NCBI RefSeq assembly: GCF_000420065.1 | Contig: NZ_ATUF01000004.1 | Span: 62,001 to 126,000 of the forward strand | DNA: 64,000 nt | Direction of reading: 5' to 3' | Origin: Varibaculum cambriense DSM 15806 | GTDB taxonomy: Bacteria > Actinomycetota > Actinomycetes > Actinomycetales > Actinomycetaceae | Part shown: positions 8,990-17,049 of the stretch, piece after piece | Position numbering within the stretch: position 1 is the first letter of the stretch | Layout of the letters: each line of letters opens with the position of its first letter | Notes under the pieces: model-generated | Told to the model about the DNA's origin: nothing | What the model saw: the letters and a program-made list of their open reading frames with translations, nothing else | The model's database searches: none | Program-made: the position numbers and the translations under genes

Positions 8990-9018
8990 TTGACCGTTCG
9001 GAAGTGAACGATTACCAT
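8990..9018 (+). promoter_or_regulatory. Promoter of the excisionase-integrase operon
   Basis: TTGACC at 8990-8995 and TACCAT at 9013-9018 are separated by 17 bp. The first CGTTC-N6-GAACG palindrome lies between the two hexamers, where a bound repressor would block RNA polymerase. Confidence 0.5.
8995..9010. promoter_or_regulatory. Operator copy 1, CGTTC-N6-GAACG
   Basis: CGTTCGGAAGTGAACG: a 5-bp inverted repeat with a 6-bp centre, between the divergent XRE and excisionase genes. The same pattern recurs at 9032-9047 and 19242-19257. Confidence 0.65.
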
Positions 9019-9031
9019 GCAATTGCAAACT

Positions 9032-9047
9032 CGTTCAGAACCGAACG
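9032..9047. promoter_or_regulatory. Operator copy 2, CGTTC-N6-GAACG
   Basis: CGTTCAGAACCGAACG, 37 bp from copy 1 and just before the ribosome site of the excisionase gene. Its upstream flank (ATTGCAA) is shared with copy 3 near parA, so these two copies are closely related. Confidence 0.65.
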
Positions 9048-9059
9048 CTAGGAGGTAGC

Positions 9060-9266
9060 ATGGCAAAGCAGGAACCGCGCCTTCTCGGTGTGTTGGAAGT
9101 CGCCGACAGGCTCGGCGTCTGCCGCACGAAGGCATACGGGATCATTCGAGAGCTCAACGACGAGATGGAAGCGCGAGGCTGCAAGGTCATTGCCGGCCGC
9201 GTGAGCAACGAGATCTTCGAGGAGACGTTCTTCAACCCGAAGGGAGGGGCGAGGCATGACCGTTAA
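9060..9266 (+). CDS. Excisionase-like helix-turn-helix protein
   Basis: The 68-residue protein matches the small MerR/AlpA-type winged-helix DNA-binding proteins that act as recombination directionality factors: GVLEVADRLGVCRTKAYGIIREL (residues 10-32), then a short wing and tail. AGGAGG precedes the ATG at 9060. It overlaps the integrase start by 11 bp, the usual xis-int arrangement, so it probably steers the integrase toward excision. Confidence 0.75.
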   Translation: MAKQEPRLLGVLEVADRLGVCRTKAYGIIRELNDEMEARGCKVIAGRVSNEIFEETFFNPKGGARHDR

Positions 9267-10329
9267 GCAGTCTAAGAACGGCACCTGGTTCACGCAGTTC
9301 CGGTGCAAGAACAAATTCGGCGACGAAGTGCACAAGTGCAAGCGCGGTTTCAGTACTGCGGAAGAAGCCCAGGCATGGGAGGACGACTTCATCGCCTACG
9401 CCGGATGCACCATGGACATGACGTTCGCTGAGTTCTACGAGGTGTACGAGGCCGACGTGAGGCCGCGTCTGCGCGAGCACACGTGGCGTAACAAGGACTA
9501 CCTGGTCAGATCGAAAATCATGCCCTACTTCAAGAACTACTGTATGAGCGAGATTCAGGGCATCGACATCATCCGCTGGCAGAACGACCTCATGAAGGGC
9601 AGCAACAACAAGGGGAAAGGCTATGCGCCCACGTACCTGCGCACCGTGAACAACCAGCTCTCCGCCGTTCTCAACCACGCCGCACGTTACTACGGGCTCC
9701 ATCCCAACCCCGCGGTGCGCACCATGAAGATGGGCGGCAAGGAAACATCCGAGATGCAGTTCTGGACCAAGGAAGAGTACCTCAAGTTCGCGGACGAGAT
9801 GATGGAGAAGCCGCGTGAGTTCCTGATGTTCGAGATCCTCTTCTGGACCGGAATTCGCGAGGGCGAGATGCTCGCGCTCATGCCGTCGGCCTTCGACCTG
9901 TCCCGCGGAACCATGCGCATTGACAAGTCGTACCAGCGCTTCGACGGCCGTGACGTAATAACGGACCCGAAGACGCCCAAGTCGATTCGCACTATCAAGC
10001 TCTCGAAGTTCCTGGTCGAGGAGATAAACGACTACCTCAAGTGTCATCCGGAGATTGGCCCCAGCGACCGCATGTTCCCGGTTACCAAGTACCAGATTTC
10101 ACGCGCGATGAAGAACGGTTGCCAGAAGAGCGGGGTCAAGAAGATTCGCGTGCACGACCTGCGCCACAGCCACGTGAGCCTGCTCATCGACAAGGGCTTC
10201 ACCGCCCTCGCGATCGCCGATCGCATGGGACACGAGGCGACCGACATCACGTTTCGCTACGCCCACCTGTTCCCAACTGTGCAGGAGGACATGGCCAACG
10301 CGCTTGACGACGAGAGAGGAGGGTTCTAG
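9256..10329 (+). CDS. int: Tyrosine site-specific recombinase (integrase)
   Basis: This 357-residue protein is full length. It has an N-terminal AP2-like arm-binding region, a SAM-like core-binding domain at about residues 54-145, and a catalytic domain with R201 (WTGIREGEML), K242 (PKTPKSIRT), H300-xx-R303 (HDLRHSH), H326 (GHEATD) and Y335 (FRYAHLF). It performs strand exchange between element and chromosome attachment sites. All catalytic residues are present, in contrast to the damaged mobilization genes further on. It is coupled to the excisionase upstream and abuts the next gene. Confidence 0.93.
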   Translation: MTVKQSKNGTWFTQFRCKNKFGDEVHKCKRGFSTAEEAQAWEDDFIAYAGCTMDMTFAEFYEVYEADVRPRLREHTWRNKDYLVRSKIMPYFKNYCMSEIQGIDIIRWQNDLMKGSNNKGKGYAPTYLRTVNNQLSAVLNHAARYYGLHPNPAVRTMKMGGKETSEMQFWTKEEYLKFADEMMEKPREFLMFEILFWTGIREGEMLALMPSAFDLSRGTMRIDKSYQRFDGRDVITDPKTPKSIRTIKLSKFLVEEINDYLKCHPEIGPSDRMFPVTKYQISRAMKNGCQKSGVKKIRVHDLRHSHVSLLIDKGFTALAIADRMGHEATDITFRYAHLFPTVQEDMANALDDERGGF

Positions 10330-10698
10330 GTGCCCTGCCCCAACTACCGCAGGAAGCGGACCATCTCCAAGGCGTTCCGCGTGAGCCGCGAGGAAAGCGA
10401 ACGCATAGAGCTGCTGGCGAAGGCGGCTGGCGTCACGCAGCAGGAGTACATCATGGCCAAGCTGGAGGACAAGGAGTTCACCGTGGTGCCCGACATCCGC
10501 ACCTACAAGATGCTCCGCGACTCAATGCGCCAGGTCTACCAGGAGCTCTGCCGCCTGCGCGACTGCTCGACCATGGACGAGCGTCTGATCGCGAAGATTG
10601 AGCTGTTGAGCGACCTGTTCGTCGGCATCGCCGGAGACGCACCGCACGGCGAGCTGGAGAAGGAAGACGACTTGATTGCGGAGATGGAGCGTGAGTAG
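10330..10698 (+). CDS. Small MobC-like / ribbon-helix-helix mobilization-type protein
   Basis: The 122-residue protein begins at GTG, directly after the integrase stop, with GAGAGGAGGG as ribosome site. The N-terminal part (RTISKAFRVSREESERIELLAKAAGVTQQEYIMAKL) follows the ribbon-helix-helix pattern of relaxosome accessory proteins: a basic strand, then two helices. The rest is helical and acidic at its end. It could help the relaxase at oriT or act as a regulator of its own operon. The fold is likely; the role is inference. Confidence 0.6.
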   Translation: MPCPNYRRKRTISKAFRVSREESERIELLAKAAGVTQQEYIMAKLEDKEFTVVPDIRTYKMLRDSMRQVYQELCRLRDCSTMDERLIAKIELLSDLFVGIAGDAPHGELEKEDDLIAEMERE

Positions 10699-11094
10699 AC
10701 GGTCTGCTGCTTCTTGGGGTGAAGTTGGCACTAGACCAAACGGAGATACGGATAGATATGGTCTTTTATGATTTAGACCGTTTGGACCGAATTTTTCGGT
10801 GCAGGAAGACCCTACAGGGAAAAGCGCCTCTCCTGTCTCCTTGATGATGTACGGGTAGTGAAGGCTCTCTTTCCTGCATAGGGGCGAGTGCGATTTGCCT
10901 GTATCTTCCTCGCAGTCGGCCGCTTCTCATTCGGGATCGCTTCATCCCGTGTCTCGACAACAGATGCAGACAAGACCACTACACGGATAGTCTGTTTCAT
11001 TGCAGTCTTCAATAACTTGCTAGTAATTTGTGCGTGAGATAGCGCTTTAGAGTTGTCAGCAAGTCAATTCAATTTACCTTCACAGCGTGGAAGC
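10699..11094. other. Non-coding gap between the integrase operon and the defence operon
   Basis: I see no supportable gene. It contains an 8-bp inverted repeat, CCAAACGG near 10737 and CCGTTTGG near 10785, each preceded by TAGA or TAGAC, and a small hairpin (ACCGAA-TTT-TTCGGT) just after the second copy. It separates the plus-strand integrase operon from the minus-strand Hachiman operon; no clear terminator for either was seen. Confidence 0.4.
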
Positions 11095-14000
11095 TTAGTC
11101 TCTCACGCTCGGGTCAATCCACTTAGAAATTCGCTGAGCACAGTATGCGGGCAAACAACTCGCATACTCAGCGATGTCGGCCTTATGTGCGATGGCCTCA
11201 AACCGCAATATGTCGACGTCCGATGACCCCGATTCCCCCAAGATTGAAATGACTTCCTTTGCGATCATACGGTCGTCAAGCACGTTTTCGCAGAACATAG
11301 CTGCACGCGCATTGGAAACCCCATATTTGACCTTCCTTTGCAACAGGCAGAGATTGTCCAAGTTCTCCTCCGTTGCAAAAGCTGGATGCTGCTTGATGGA
11401 GTCAATGAGGCATGATATGAAATGGCTAAGGGAAAACCGGATGACTCCCGAAACGATGCCCTCGACTTTTGTAAGCCGAAACTTTCTGCTGGGCCTAAAC
11501 GTATCGTTTAAATAGCTTGTGATTTGAGACACGTCACTGCCGTCAATCCAGAGGGTGGTAGTGGCAGCTAGCATATTGCTGTCGAGGGGATGCGCTGCAT
11601 CGGGATTTGGCAGAAGAAACGCGTTTGCTACTGTGTCGATATCGGAACAGCCGCCTCCGAGGAATTCGGCACCTTCCTTAGATTCAATCCAGCCCGATAG
11701 CGAAGCCGCACTCCTTATCCCCAATTGCATCAGGTGGCATAAAGACGCTTGGTCGGTATTAACGGCATCCAGAGACTCGTAAATCGCCTGGAAGAGCTTG
11801 AGGAGCCGTTCTTTCATTTCATCATCGGAAGAGACATATGCGAATGTGGAAACGCATATGCTCATCACATCGTCTTCGCTTCCATCAGAGGACATAATCC
11901 CCGAAATGTAGCTTTCAATCGCTTCGAGAGGGCGCACCTTCATTGCCGATAGAGCGCGTGCGCGCGCCCTGTCGCACTCTAAATTTATTTCGAAAGCATT
12001 TGTTAGCTCGTACTCCAGCTGAGGATCACCAATATGCTCCAGGATTGTGTTTAGTACGGATTGGCCAGAAAGGGCTCGGCGGGGATTCTTCTCTCTATCA
12101 AAAACATCTGTAAACAGGTTTAGTATGGCACTCTCACACCGCTCGGTGTTCGATTCTTTCATGAGCTCAGAATACATTCTGTTGCTGCTTGTCCTGCCAG
12201 TATCCTCTGCAATCAGAATGCTTCCCTCGCTGTATTTGCCGGATCTTGCTGTCCTCCCGATAAGATTCTGGAAATCCCTCGTACGTGGAGTTTCGTTTCC
12301 CCGACGTGCGCCCGTGACAATCAAGTACTTTATAGGCAGGTTTACGCCTTCCGCAAGCGTAGACGTGCACGCGATACATTTTGCAAGGCCACGCTCGACG
12401 GCGAACTCTACCGACTGGCGAATAGCACCCTGCAGGTCGCCGTAGTGAGGCAGCACCCCCGCACTGATTCCTGAGCTTAGTCCATTATCGTTTCCGTAAT
12501 GGAGGCAGACGAGATTGGAAAGTCTCTCCAATTCCTCCTCAGATGCGGATGACTTCAGGTTCGGAAGGTTTGCTTCCCGATGGAGGAGATCATCCAATCG
12601 TTTAAATAACGGTTGTATCGAAATCTTCTTGGGAACGTAGATCGCACAAGCACCATTCGGAAGTAGCCTATTCGCGTAATAGATGGCAAGATCGCGAGCG
12701 TAATCCGCGTTCTTATTGCCCATTTCAGGGAAGTACCGCTGCCTAGTCTCTCTGCCTAATCGTTTAAGTGGCTGCGAGGTCAAATCGACTCGAACGAAGA
12801 AGTCTTCATTCGATATGTCGTCAGCTTCAACATATGAAACCTTTTTGCCCTTCTGCTGTATGAAGCCAACCGACTTATCAGTTACTTGGATATTTTCACT
12901 TACAGCAAGAAGGCTCGAATCGCCAAAAGCCCAGTTCGCAATCTCGTCGGCATTGGAAACAACTGCAGAGATAAGTACCTTCTGGGCGTCAGGCTTCGCT
13001 CTAAATATTTCAGTGAGAAGTAGTTCATAGCCGGGACCTCTCGATACGCTGTCCAGCAAATGAGCCTCATCGAATACGAACAGCCCAGCATCGTCTAGAA
13101 GAGGAGCACTGTGATGGATCGCATAGCCTAACTTCTCGGGGGTGAAAACCAGGACCTTTGGTCCACTCGGGCTTTGCTCCAGCCACGAATCGACTTCCAT
13201 CACGTCCGACGTCTGCCTGACATCCGCTATTCCCCTAAGGGCAATCGATAAATCGCGCGAGATCTCAGAGCAAAGAGCACGTAGGGGCGCAACGACGACG
13301 GACAGGGTGCTTCTGCCTGCGAGAATGCTTGACCGTAACAGCAGCTCGATGCTCTTGGTTTTGCCAGTTCCCGTAGGCAACTGTACAAAGGCATTTCCTC
13401 CGGAGAACACTCCTGCCCGTCCTATCTGCTGCTGTGCCTGCCACAGCAATTTTGGGAACGACGCCTGTGCTAGATACGGTTTCCACTCTTCGAGTCCAAT
13501 TTTGGTGTAGGCAGGCAGAAGGAATCTCGTTGAGAATGAGAGTGAATCGAGAATCGATACGTATAGCACTCCGCCAAAGAAGAGGTCTTCGGGATTTGCG
13601 TCGGTAAGCAGCGACGCCGCCTCCTCGATGACATCAGCTTCATTTACATCTCCGCCCTCTAAGTATTGCCCCAAGATGTGCAGCTCTTCAGGGATAGGAT
13701 TGCCGGGATTCAAAAGGTACGAGACAAAGCCGTGCAGGGTTCCGGCCCTTGTGCCGTAATAATCGGCGTTCTTGACCTTGCCGGCAGCGACTTTGGAGCT
13801 CCCATAGTTTCCTAGCAAGAAGTAGGTCGCCATTGCAAGCGTCCAGTAGCCGTCGCTGAATAGAGCATTTCGGCCATCGTTGGACGCGGCATCGTAGAAG
13901 GCTCCCGTCTTCTTCAAGTCCAGCAGGAACCCCTCCCCGTTGTTGCCGGATAGTCTGGCATCCACATACGACGACAAGGTCAATATCGATGAGTAATGCA

Positions 14001-14118
14001 GCTCGTCCGAATTCATTCCGAAGTCCGGGATAGCAGACGAGTCTACGAAAAATTCCGTAGCCTTTGCCTGCGCCTTCGCGTATTTTAATTCGCGGTCCGA
14101 CCGTTCGCCGTAAATCAT
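11095..14118 (-). CDS. hamB: HamB-type superfamily 2 helicase of a Hachiman defence system
   Basis: The roughly 1007-residue protein is a DExH helicase: Walker A QLPTGTGKT at about 247-254, motif II DEAH at 350-353 (VFDEAHLL), motif IV-V region with STLAEGVNLP at about 586-595, and motif VI QNLIGRTARSG at about 617-627. Long N- and C-terminal helical regions flank the core, as in HamB. Its partner upstream is a DUF1837 (HamA) protein, which defines Hachiman; E. coli AbpAB is a relative. In Hachiman the helicase senses DNA and releases the nuclease. The ATG at 14118 overlaps the hamA stop as ATGA, with AGGTG as ribosome site; GTG at 14127 is the alternative. Confidence 0.88.
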   Translation of the reverse strand: MIYGERSDRELKYAKAQAKATEFFVDSSAIPDFGMNSDELHYSSILTLSSYVDARLSGNNGEGFLLDLKKTGAFYDAASNDGRNALFSDGYWTLAMATYFLLGNYGSSKVAAGKVKNADYYGTRAGTLHGFVSYLLNPGNPIPEELHILGQYLEGGDVNEADVIEEAASLLTDANPEDLFFGGVLYVSILDSLSFSTRFLLPAYTKIGLEEWKPYLAQASFPKLLWQAQQQIGRAGVFSGGNAFVQLPTGTGKTKSIELLLRSSILAGRSTLSVVVAPLRALCSEISRDLSIALRGIADVRQTSDVMEVDSWLEQSPSGPKVLVFTPEKLGYAIHHSAPLLDDAGLFVFDEAHLLDSVSRGPGYELLLTEIFRAKPDAQKVLISAVVSNADEIANWAFGDSSLLAVSENIQVTDKSVGFIQQKGKKVSYVEADDISNEDFFVRVDLTSQPLKRLGRETRQRYFPEMGNKNADYARDLAIYYANRLLPNGACAIYVPKKISIQPLFKRLDDLLHREANLPNLKSSASEEELERLSNLVCLHYGNDNGLSSGISAGVLPHYGDLQGAIRQSVEFAVERGLAKCIACTSTLAEGVNLPIKYLIVTGARRGNETPRTRDFQNLIGRTARSGKYSEGSILIAEDTGRTSSNRMYSELMKESNTERCESAILNLFTDVFDREKNPRRALSGQSVLNTILEHIGDPQLEYELTNAFEINLECDRARARALSAMKVRPLEAIESYISGIMSSDGSEDDVMSICVSTFAYVSSDDEMKERLLKLFQAIYESLDAVNTDQASLCHLMQLGIRSAASLSGWIESKEGAEFLGGGCSDIDTVANAFLLPNPDAAHPLDSNMLAATTTLWIDGSDVSQITSYLNDTFRPSRKFRLTKVEGIVSGVIRFSLSHFISCLIDSIKQHPAFATEENLDNLCLLQRKVKYGVSNARAAMFCENVLDDRMIAKEVISILGESGSSDVDILRFEAIAHKADIAEYASCLPAYCAQRISKWIDPSVRD

Positions 14119-14939
14119 GATGTGCACCTGTCGTAAATCTCACGTATCAAATCCATGAGATGCGATCTGTGAATGACGAAAACCGTTCCGCCTTCGGCGA
14201 CATACAGGTCCGACGCGCTTAGCCCTTCTAGATGGCGTTCCGCGTTGCCAATCCCAGCAATCGCGCCTATGGCAAAAGCTTCCTTGAAGGGATGCTCGCT
14301 CGCATTCATGAATCTCTTTAACTCGCTCGAGGTGAGGATGTCTCCTGCGTCCAGGCTTCTCTTGCCATAGTACGCGAGAGTCATTGCAATTCTGCTCCGA
14401 TCCTTAGGGGAGTCTTTTGCTGCATCTGAAATGGCGCCTTTGAGATCTGTGCTACTGCTCCGGGATTTGACTTCAATTGCGAGCAGCTCATCGAACTTGG
14501 ATGGGTTCGACGGATTTTCCATCTTGAAGGCAACGATATCGGTGCCGTGCTCTGAACTATTCTTGTCTGACCTGCCATACTGCTTGTAGCGAGGAACTTC
14601 ATACCCCTCCACGAACTGGACCAAGTCGCTGATTACTATTTCGGCGAAATCCCCCGCCATAATCTGAGGGACATCTGGGATGACGTTCTCTCGAAGATAC
14701 TCATTTTCTCCAATTTCAAAAAACTCAGAGTATTCGCGGAGCTCGTCATCCCGTATGTAATGTCTTCGAATGTGTCGCGCCCATTCAACGAGTGCCGCAT
14801 CATCTATTGCGCCCTCTAGACGAAAGCATTCCACACTGCATCCTTCAATGGACACTTCATCTTCCCGCACCAGCCAATCAACAAAGCAAGGGCGTGGGAG
14901 TTTCCTGATATTCGATTGATTGATAGCGGTGTTTGCCAA
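14115..14939 (-). CDS. hamA: HamA-type DUF1837 nuclease of a Hachiman defence system
   Basis: The 274-residue protein carries the DUF1837 core: GDFAEIVISDLVQF (96-109), PRYKQYGRSDKNSSEHGTD ending at D134, and LLAIEVKSR with E156-x-K158. D134 and E156-x-K158 together form an intact PD-(D/E)xK nuclease site. HamA is the nuclease effector kept silent by the HamB helicase until infection. The start is a TTG at 14939, 31 bp after the preceding small gene, so it is the third gene of an operon. Family assignment from motifs and the hamB neighbour is strong; activity is inferred from family. Confidence 0.88.
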   Translation of the reverse strand: MANTAINQSNIRKLPRPCFVDWLVREDEVSIEGCSVECFRLEGAIDDAALVEWARHIRRHYIRDDELREYSEFFEIGENEYLRENVIPDVPQIMAGDFAEIVISDLVQFVEGYEVPRYKQYGRSDKNSSEHGTDIVAFKMENPSNPSKFDELLAIEVKSRSSSTDLKGAISDAAKDSPKDRSRIAMTLAYYGKRSLDAGDILTSSELKRFMNASEHPFKEAFAIGAIAGIGNAERHLEGLSASDLYVAEGGTVFVIHRSHLMDLIREIYDRCTS

Positions 14940-14970
14940 AGTAACTCACGATTCCCTGCAATTGCCTGAT

Positions 14971-15225
14971 TTAAATCCCAAGTTCTTTGCGAGCAGCGGC
15001 TACGACGTCGCCGCCTTGATGAAAATCGGGGCTCCCGCTGCTCGCCAAATCCATCGGCACTATGCGTTCGGTCAGGTACTGGAATAGGTTCTTAGCCTGA
15101 GCTTTTTCGAACACCTCATCTTCGTTCGCTCCGTCTAGGCGCATCTGCGTGACCATCCTCGTTTTCTCGAGAATCTGCTGTTCACGAGACATGACTGCGC
15201 CCGCTAGCTTCTTATTGTTTGCCAT
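14971..15225 (-). CDS. Small uncharacterized protein in the Hachiman operon
   Basis: The 84-residue protein is not recognised. It is mostly helical and charged in its first 55 residues (MSREQQILEKTRMVTQMRLDG..EDEVFEKAQAKN) and ends with a short Gly/Ala tail. No membrane segment or cysteine pair is seen. It overlaps the upstream ribbon-helix-helix gene by 14 bp and sits 31 bp before hamA, so it is cotranscribed with the defence genes. An operon-specific partner or toxin-antitoxin-like element is possible but not shown. Confidence 0.6.
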   Translation of the reverse strand: MANNKKLAGAVMSREQQILEKTRMVTQMRLDGANEDEVFEKAQAKNLFQYLTERIVPMDLASSGSPDFHQGGDVVAAARKELGI

Positions 15226-15409
15226 CGAATAGCTCTTTGTTCTCGATGACCTCGTCTGCGGCGAGTGACGTGATGAGGGCCGATAGACTCACGCATTTCT
15301 CCTGCGCGATTGCCTCCAGTGCCCCCTTGAGCTCCGGCGTTGCCGCGAAGATAATCCGCTCGGTTTTCTTCGCGCCGAGGATGTGCTTCCTAAGCTCCTG
15401 TTCTCCCAT
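15212..15409 (-). CDS. Ribbon-helix-helix protein at the head of the Hachiman operon
   Basis: This 65-residue protein has the CopG/Arc pattern: a short strand (ERIIFAATP), then helix A (ELKGALEAIAQEKC), a turn (VSLS) and helix B (ALITSLAADEVI). I start it at ATG 15409, preceded by AGAGGTGAGG, since the longer frame to 15544 runs through the promoter region. An 11-bp perfect inverted repeat lies 27 bp upstream of the start, as expected for an autoregulating RHH repressor. It probably controls expression of the downstream small gene and hamA-hamB. Confidence 0.65.
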   Translation of the reverse strand: MGEQELRKHILGAKKTERIIFAATPELKGALEAIAQEKCVSLSALITSLAADEVIENKELFDGKQ

Positions 15410-15435
15410 CCGAGCCTCACCTCTTACGGTCGTGT

Positions 15436-15460
15436 ATCTTTCATAAAACTTATGAAAGAT
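15436..15460. promoter_or_regulatory. Operator-like perfect inverted repeat upstream of the Hachiman operon
   Basis: Arms ATCTTTCATAA (15436-15446) and TTATGAAAGAT (15450-15460) with a 3-bp centre. On the minus strand a -10-like TAAAAT overlaps its upstream edge (around 15458-15463). The placement fits a repressor site for the RHH protein encoded next. Confidence 0.65.
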
Positions 15461-16315
15461 TTTACCACGTGCAGAAGCTCCATTGAGTTGCGTTATGCAT
15501 GCCCATTGACGACTTGCATCCAAGGATGAACAGCCTACTTCCACGTGAGACGCAGCAAAGCAAACCTGTAGCGCAGCTGTACTTGAAACGTCCCAACTGA
15601 AATTTCACTGCGCCACCCCGCTTGTCGGCGTTGGAGATGCTGCACAAAGTGCAACGTCCGAGGCGAATTTAGGGAATCCGTTCAAGCGAGATCTCGTTAG
15701 GCTTGTTGGCGGGTCCGTCCCCGAAGCAGCCTGTTATCACATGTGCGCATTCCACATCGACTACCAGCATCTGTCGTCGGAACAGCCACGTTTTGCCATC
15801 ACAGATGACGCCGCGCCCGCCACAGTGCGAACCATTTCCTGCGCGCACGCGACTCTCTGCCTCGTCAGCAGTCGCCCATCGGAGCGCGTGCTTTCACGTC
15901 GCAGAGCAATTGCATTCACCGAGCATGTCGACATCGACTGGGCACCCCGCCCCGCCATCCACATCGCGATTCCCGCGCAACCACAGCGAGGGCGAAAACT
16001 GTCCCTGGAACCTCCACTCGTCCGACTGACAACCTCCTGGAAACCAGCGGGAACCCCTTCGGTTCCTGCCCTGGACACGCATTGGCGCACGGAACCCACC
16101 GGGCACACAAGGGCACGTGATGTTTTCGAAAAACTTTAGCCGGGAGACCGGCATTCCAAGGCCGGCGAAACATTTTAGAAAACACCGGAGGGCGACCCGC
16201 CTTCCAAGACCTCCTTCGCTTTCCACCCTTGTACGCCCGCCGGAGCCCGAGCGTCAGCCGCGCCACAAGGCGGAAGGCCAAAGGGGCGAACCGCCGGAAA
16301 ACAAGGAGGTCAATC
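15461..16315. other. Long stretch without a supportable gene
   Basis: About 850 bp between the defence operon promoter and the YraN-like gene. Open frames exist in several phases (for example 15741-16139 on the plus strand) but have no ribosome site or family motif, and overlapping frames on the other strand are equally long. The base composition is close to that of the surrounding element. A large imperfect hairpin lies at 16119-16186. The rest may be remnant DNA. Confidence 0.4.
16119..16186. repeat. Imperfect 25-bp inverted repeat forming a large hairpin
   Basis: Arm 16119-16143 and arm 16162-16186 match at 20 of 25 positions (for example TGTTTTC with GAAAACA at the outer end and GCCGG with CCGGC at the inner end). 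The loop contains a second small palindrome (GCCGG-GAGA-CCGGC). It lies about 130 bp upstream of the YraN-like gene. No T-run follows, so it is not an obvious terminator. Confidence 0.5.
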
Positions 16316-16702
16316 ATGTTCGAACTCAAGCAGAAGGCCATCAAGGCAGCGGCAACCTTTCTCGACCGTCGCGGTTACGAGGTCATCGACACCGAGTGGG
16401 AGTCCGAGGACGGCGGCTACATCGACGTGGTGGCGCGCGACGAGGACGCGATCGTGTTCTGCGACGTGCAGGCCCGCAGGGGCGTCGAGAAGGGAATGCC
16501 CGAGGAGAGCCTGGGAGTCCGCGAGCGCATGGAGATCAACGCGGCCAAGTGGCTCGGCGAGCACGGGGACGACCCGGACAACGTGGACGTCACCATCCGC
16601 TTCGACAGCATCGCGATGCTGGTCATCGGCGAGGACCGTGTGCTCCTAAGGCACCACATCAACTGCCTGGGATCCGGAACGATCGCCGCCACGACCGAGT
16701 AG
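16316..16702 (+). CDS. YraN/UPF0102-like protein with an altered nuclease motif
   Basis: The 128-residue protein follows the UPF0102 (YraN) layout: an opening helix (KAAATFLDRRGYEVI), the strand region GGYIDVVARDEDAIVFCDVQARRG, then VRERMEINAAKWL and RFDSIAMLVI. In YraN the core reads G-E-I-D...V-E-V-K/R-x-R; here Tyr replaces the first Glu, Asp replaces the second and Gln replaces Lys/Arg, so a classical metal-dependent nuclease site is weakened. The start at ATG 16316 follows AAGGAGGT. It may bind DNA ends without cutting, or act differently from the housekeeping protein. Confidence 0.65.
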   Translation: MFELKQKAIKAAATFLDRRGYEVIDTEWESEDGGYIDVVARDEDAIVFCDVQARRGVEKGMPEESLGVRERMEINAAKWLGEHGDDPDNVDVTIRFDSIAMLVIGEDRVLLRHHINCLGSGTIAATTE

Positions 16703-16720
16703 CGATCCGCTGGCAACGCC

Positions 16721-16755
16721 GAGGCCGCCTCGGGCATCGCGCCCGGGGCGGCTTC
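16721..16755 (+). terminator. GC-rich hairpin after the YraN-like gene
   Basis: Fifteen-pair stem, including two G-T pairs (arms 16721-16735 and 16741-16755, loop ATCGC), 18 bp after the stop codon. No T-run follows, so termination is probable but not certain. Confidence 0.55.
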
Positions 16756-16784
16756 CCCGAACGATCAAGAGAGGAGTGATCCAC

Positions 16785-17009
16785 ATGACGCAAGCGACGA
16801 TGGAGATGCGCAACGAGATACAACTGGGACTTGAGCCGCTGTTCACGATCAAGGACCTGGCAGCTTACCTGCAGGTGAACACCACGACGGTGTACAGGCT
16901 CATCAAGGACGGCGCCCTCACCGGCACGCGCATCGGGCAGAGCTTCCGTTTCATGCGCAAGAATGTCGAGGACCTGTTGGACTTTTGCGCCTTCAACGAG
17001 GACCAATGA
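16785..17009 (+). CDS. Excisionase-family (MerR-like) helix-turn-helix protein
   Basis: The 74-residue protein has the helix-turn-helix signature of the excisionase/AlpA family (residues about 20-55): LFTIKDLAAYLQVNTTTVYRLIKDGALTGTRIG followed by SFRFMRKNVEDLL. Such proteins serve as recombination directionality factors or local activators. The ATG at 16785 has AGGAG 8 bp upstream; a GTG at 16776 is in frame. It has no integrase beside it and its own hairpins on both sides, so it looks like a stand-alone regulator in the element. Confidence 0.7.
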   Translation: MTQATMEMRNEIQLGLEPLFTIKDLAAYLQVNTTTVYRLIKDGALTGTRIGQSFRFMRKNVEDLLDFCAFNEDQ

Positions 17010-17020
17010 CGGCGACGACG

Positions 17021-17049
17021 AACGCCCCGGGCAGCGTGCCTGGGGCGTT
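17021..17049 (+). terminator. GC-rich hairpin after the helix-turn-helix gene
   Basis: Arms AACGCCCCGGGCA and TGCCTGGGGCGTT pair along 13 positions with one G-T pair, loop GCG, 11 bp after the stop codon; no long T-run. Confidence 0.55.

Noticed and set aside
10812-11012. Minus-strand frame of 66 codons between integrase and Hachiman operons
   Set aside because: No ribosome site or motif; basic, low-complexity composition typical of chance frames.
15741-16139. Open frame of 132 codons on the plus strand
   Set aside because: No ribosome site, no recognisable motif, His/Pro/Arg-rich out-of-frame composition, and equally long frames on the other strand.
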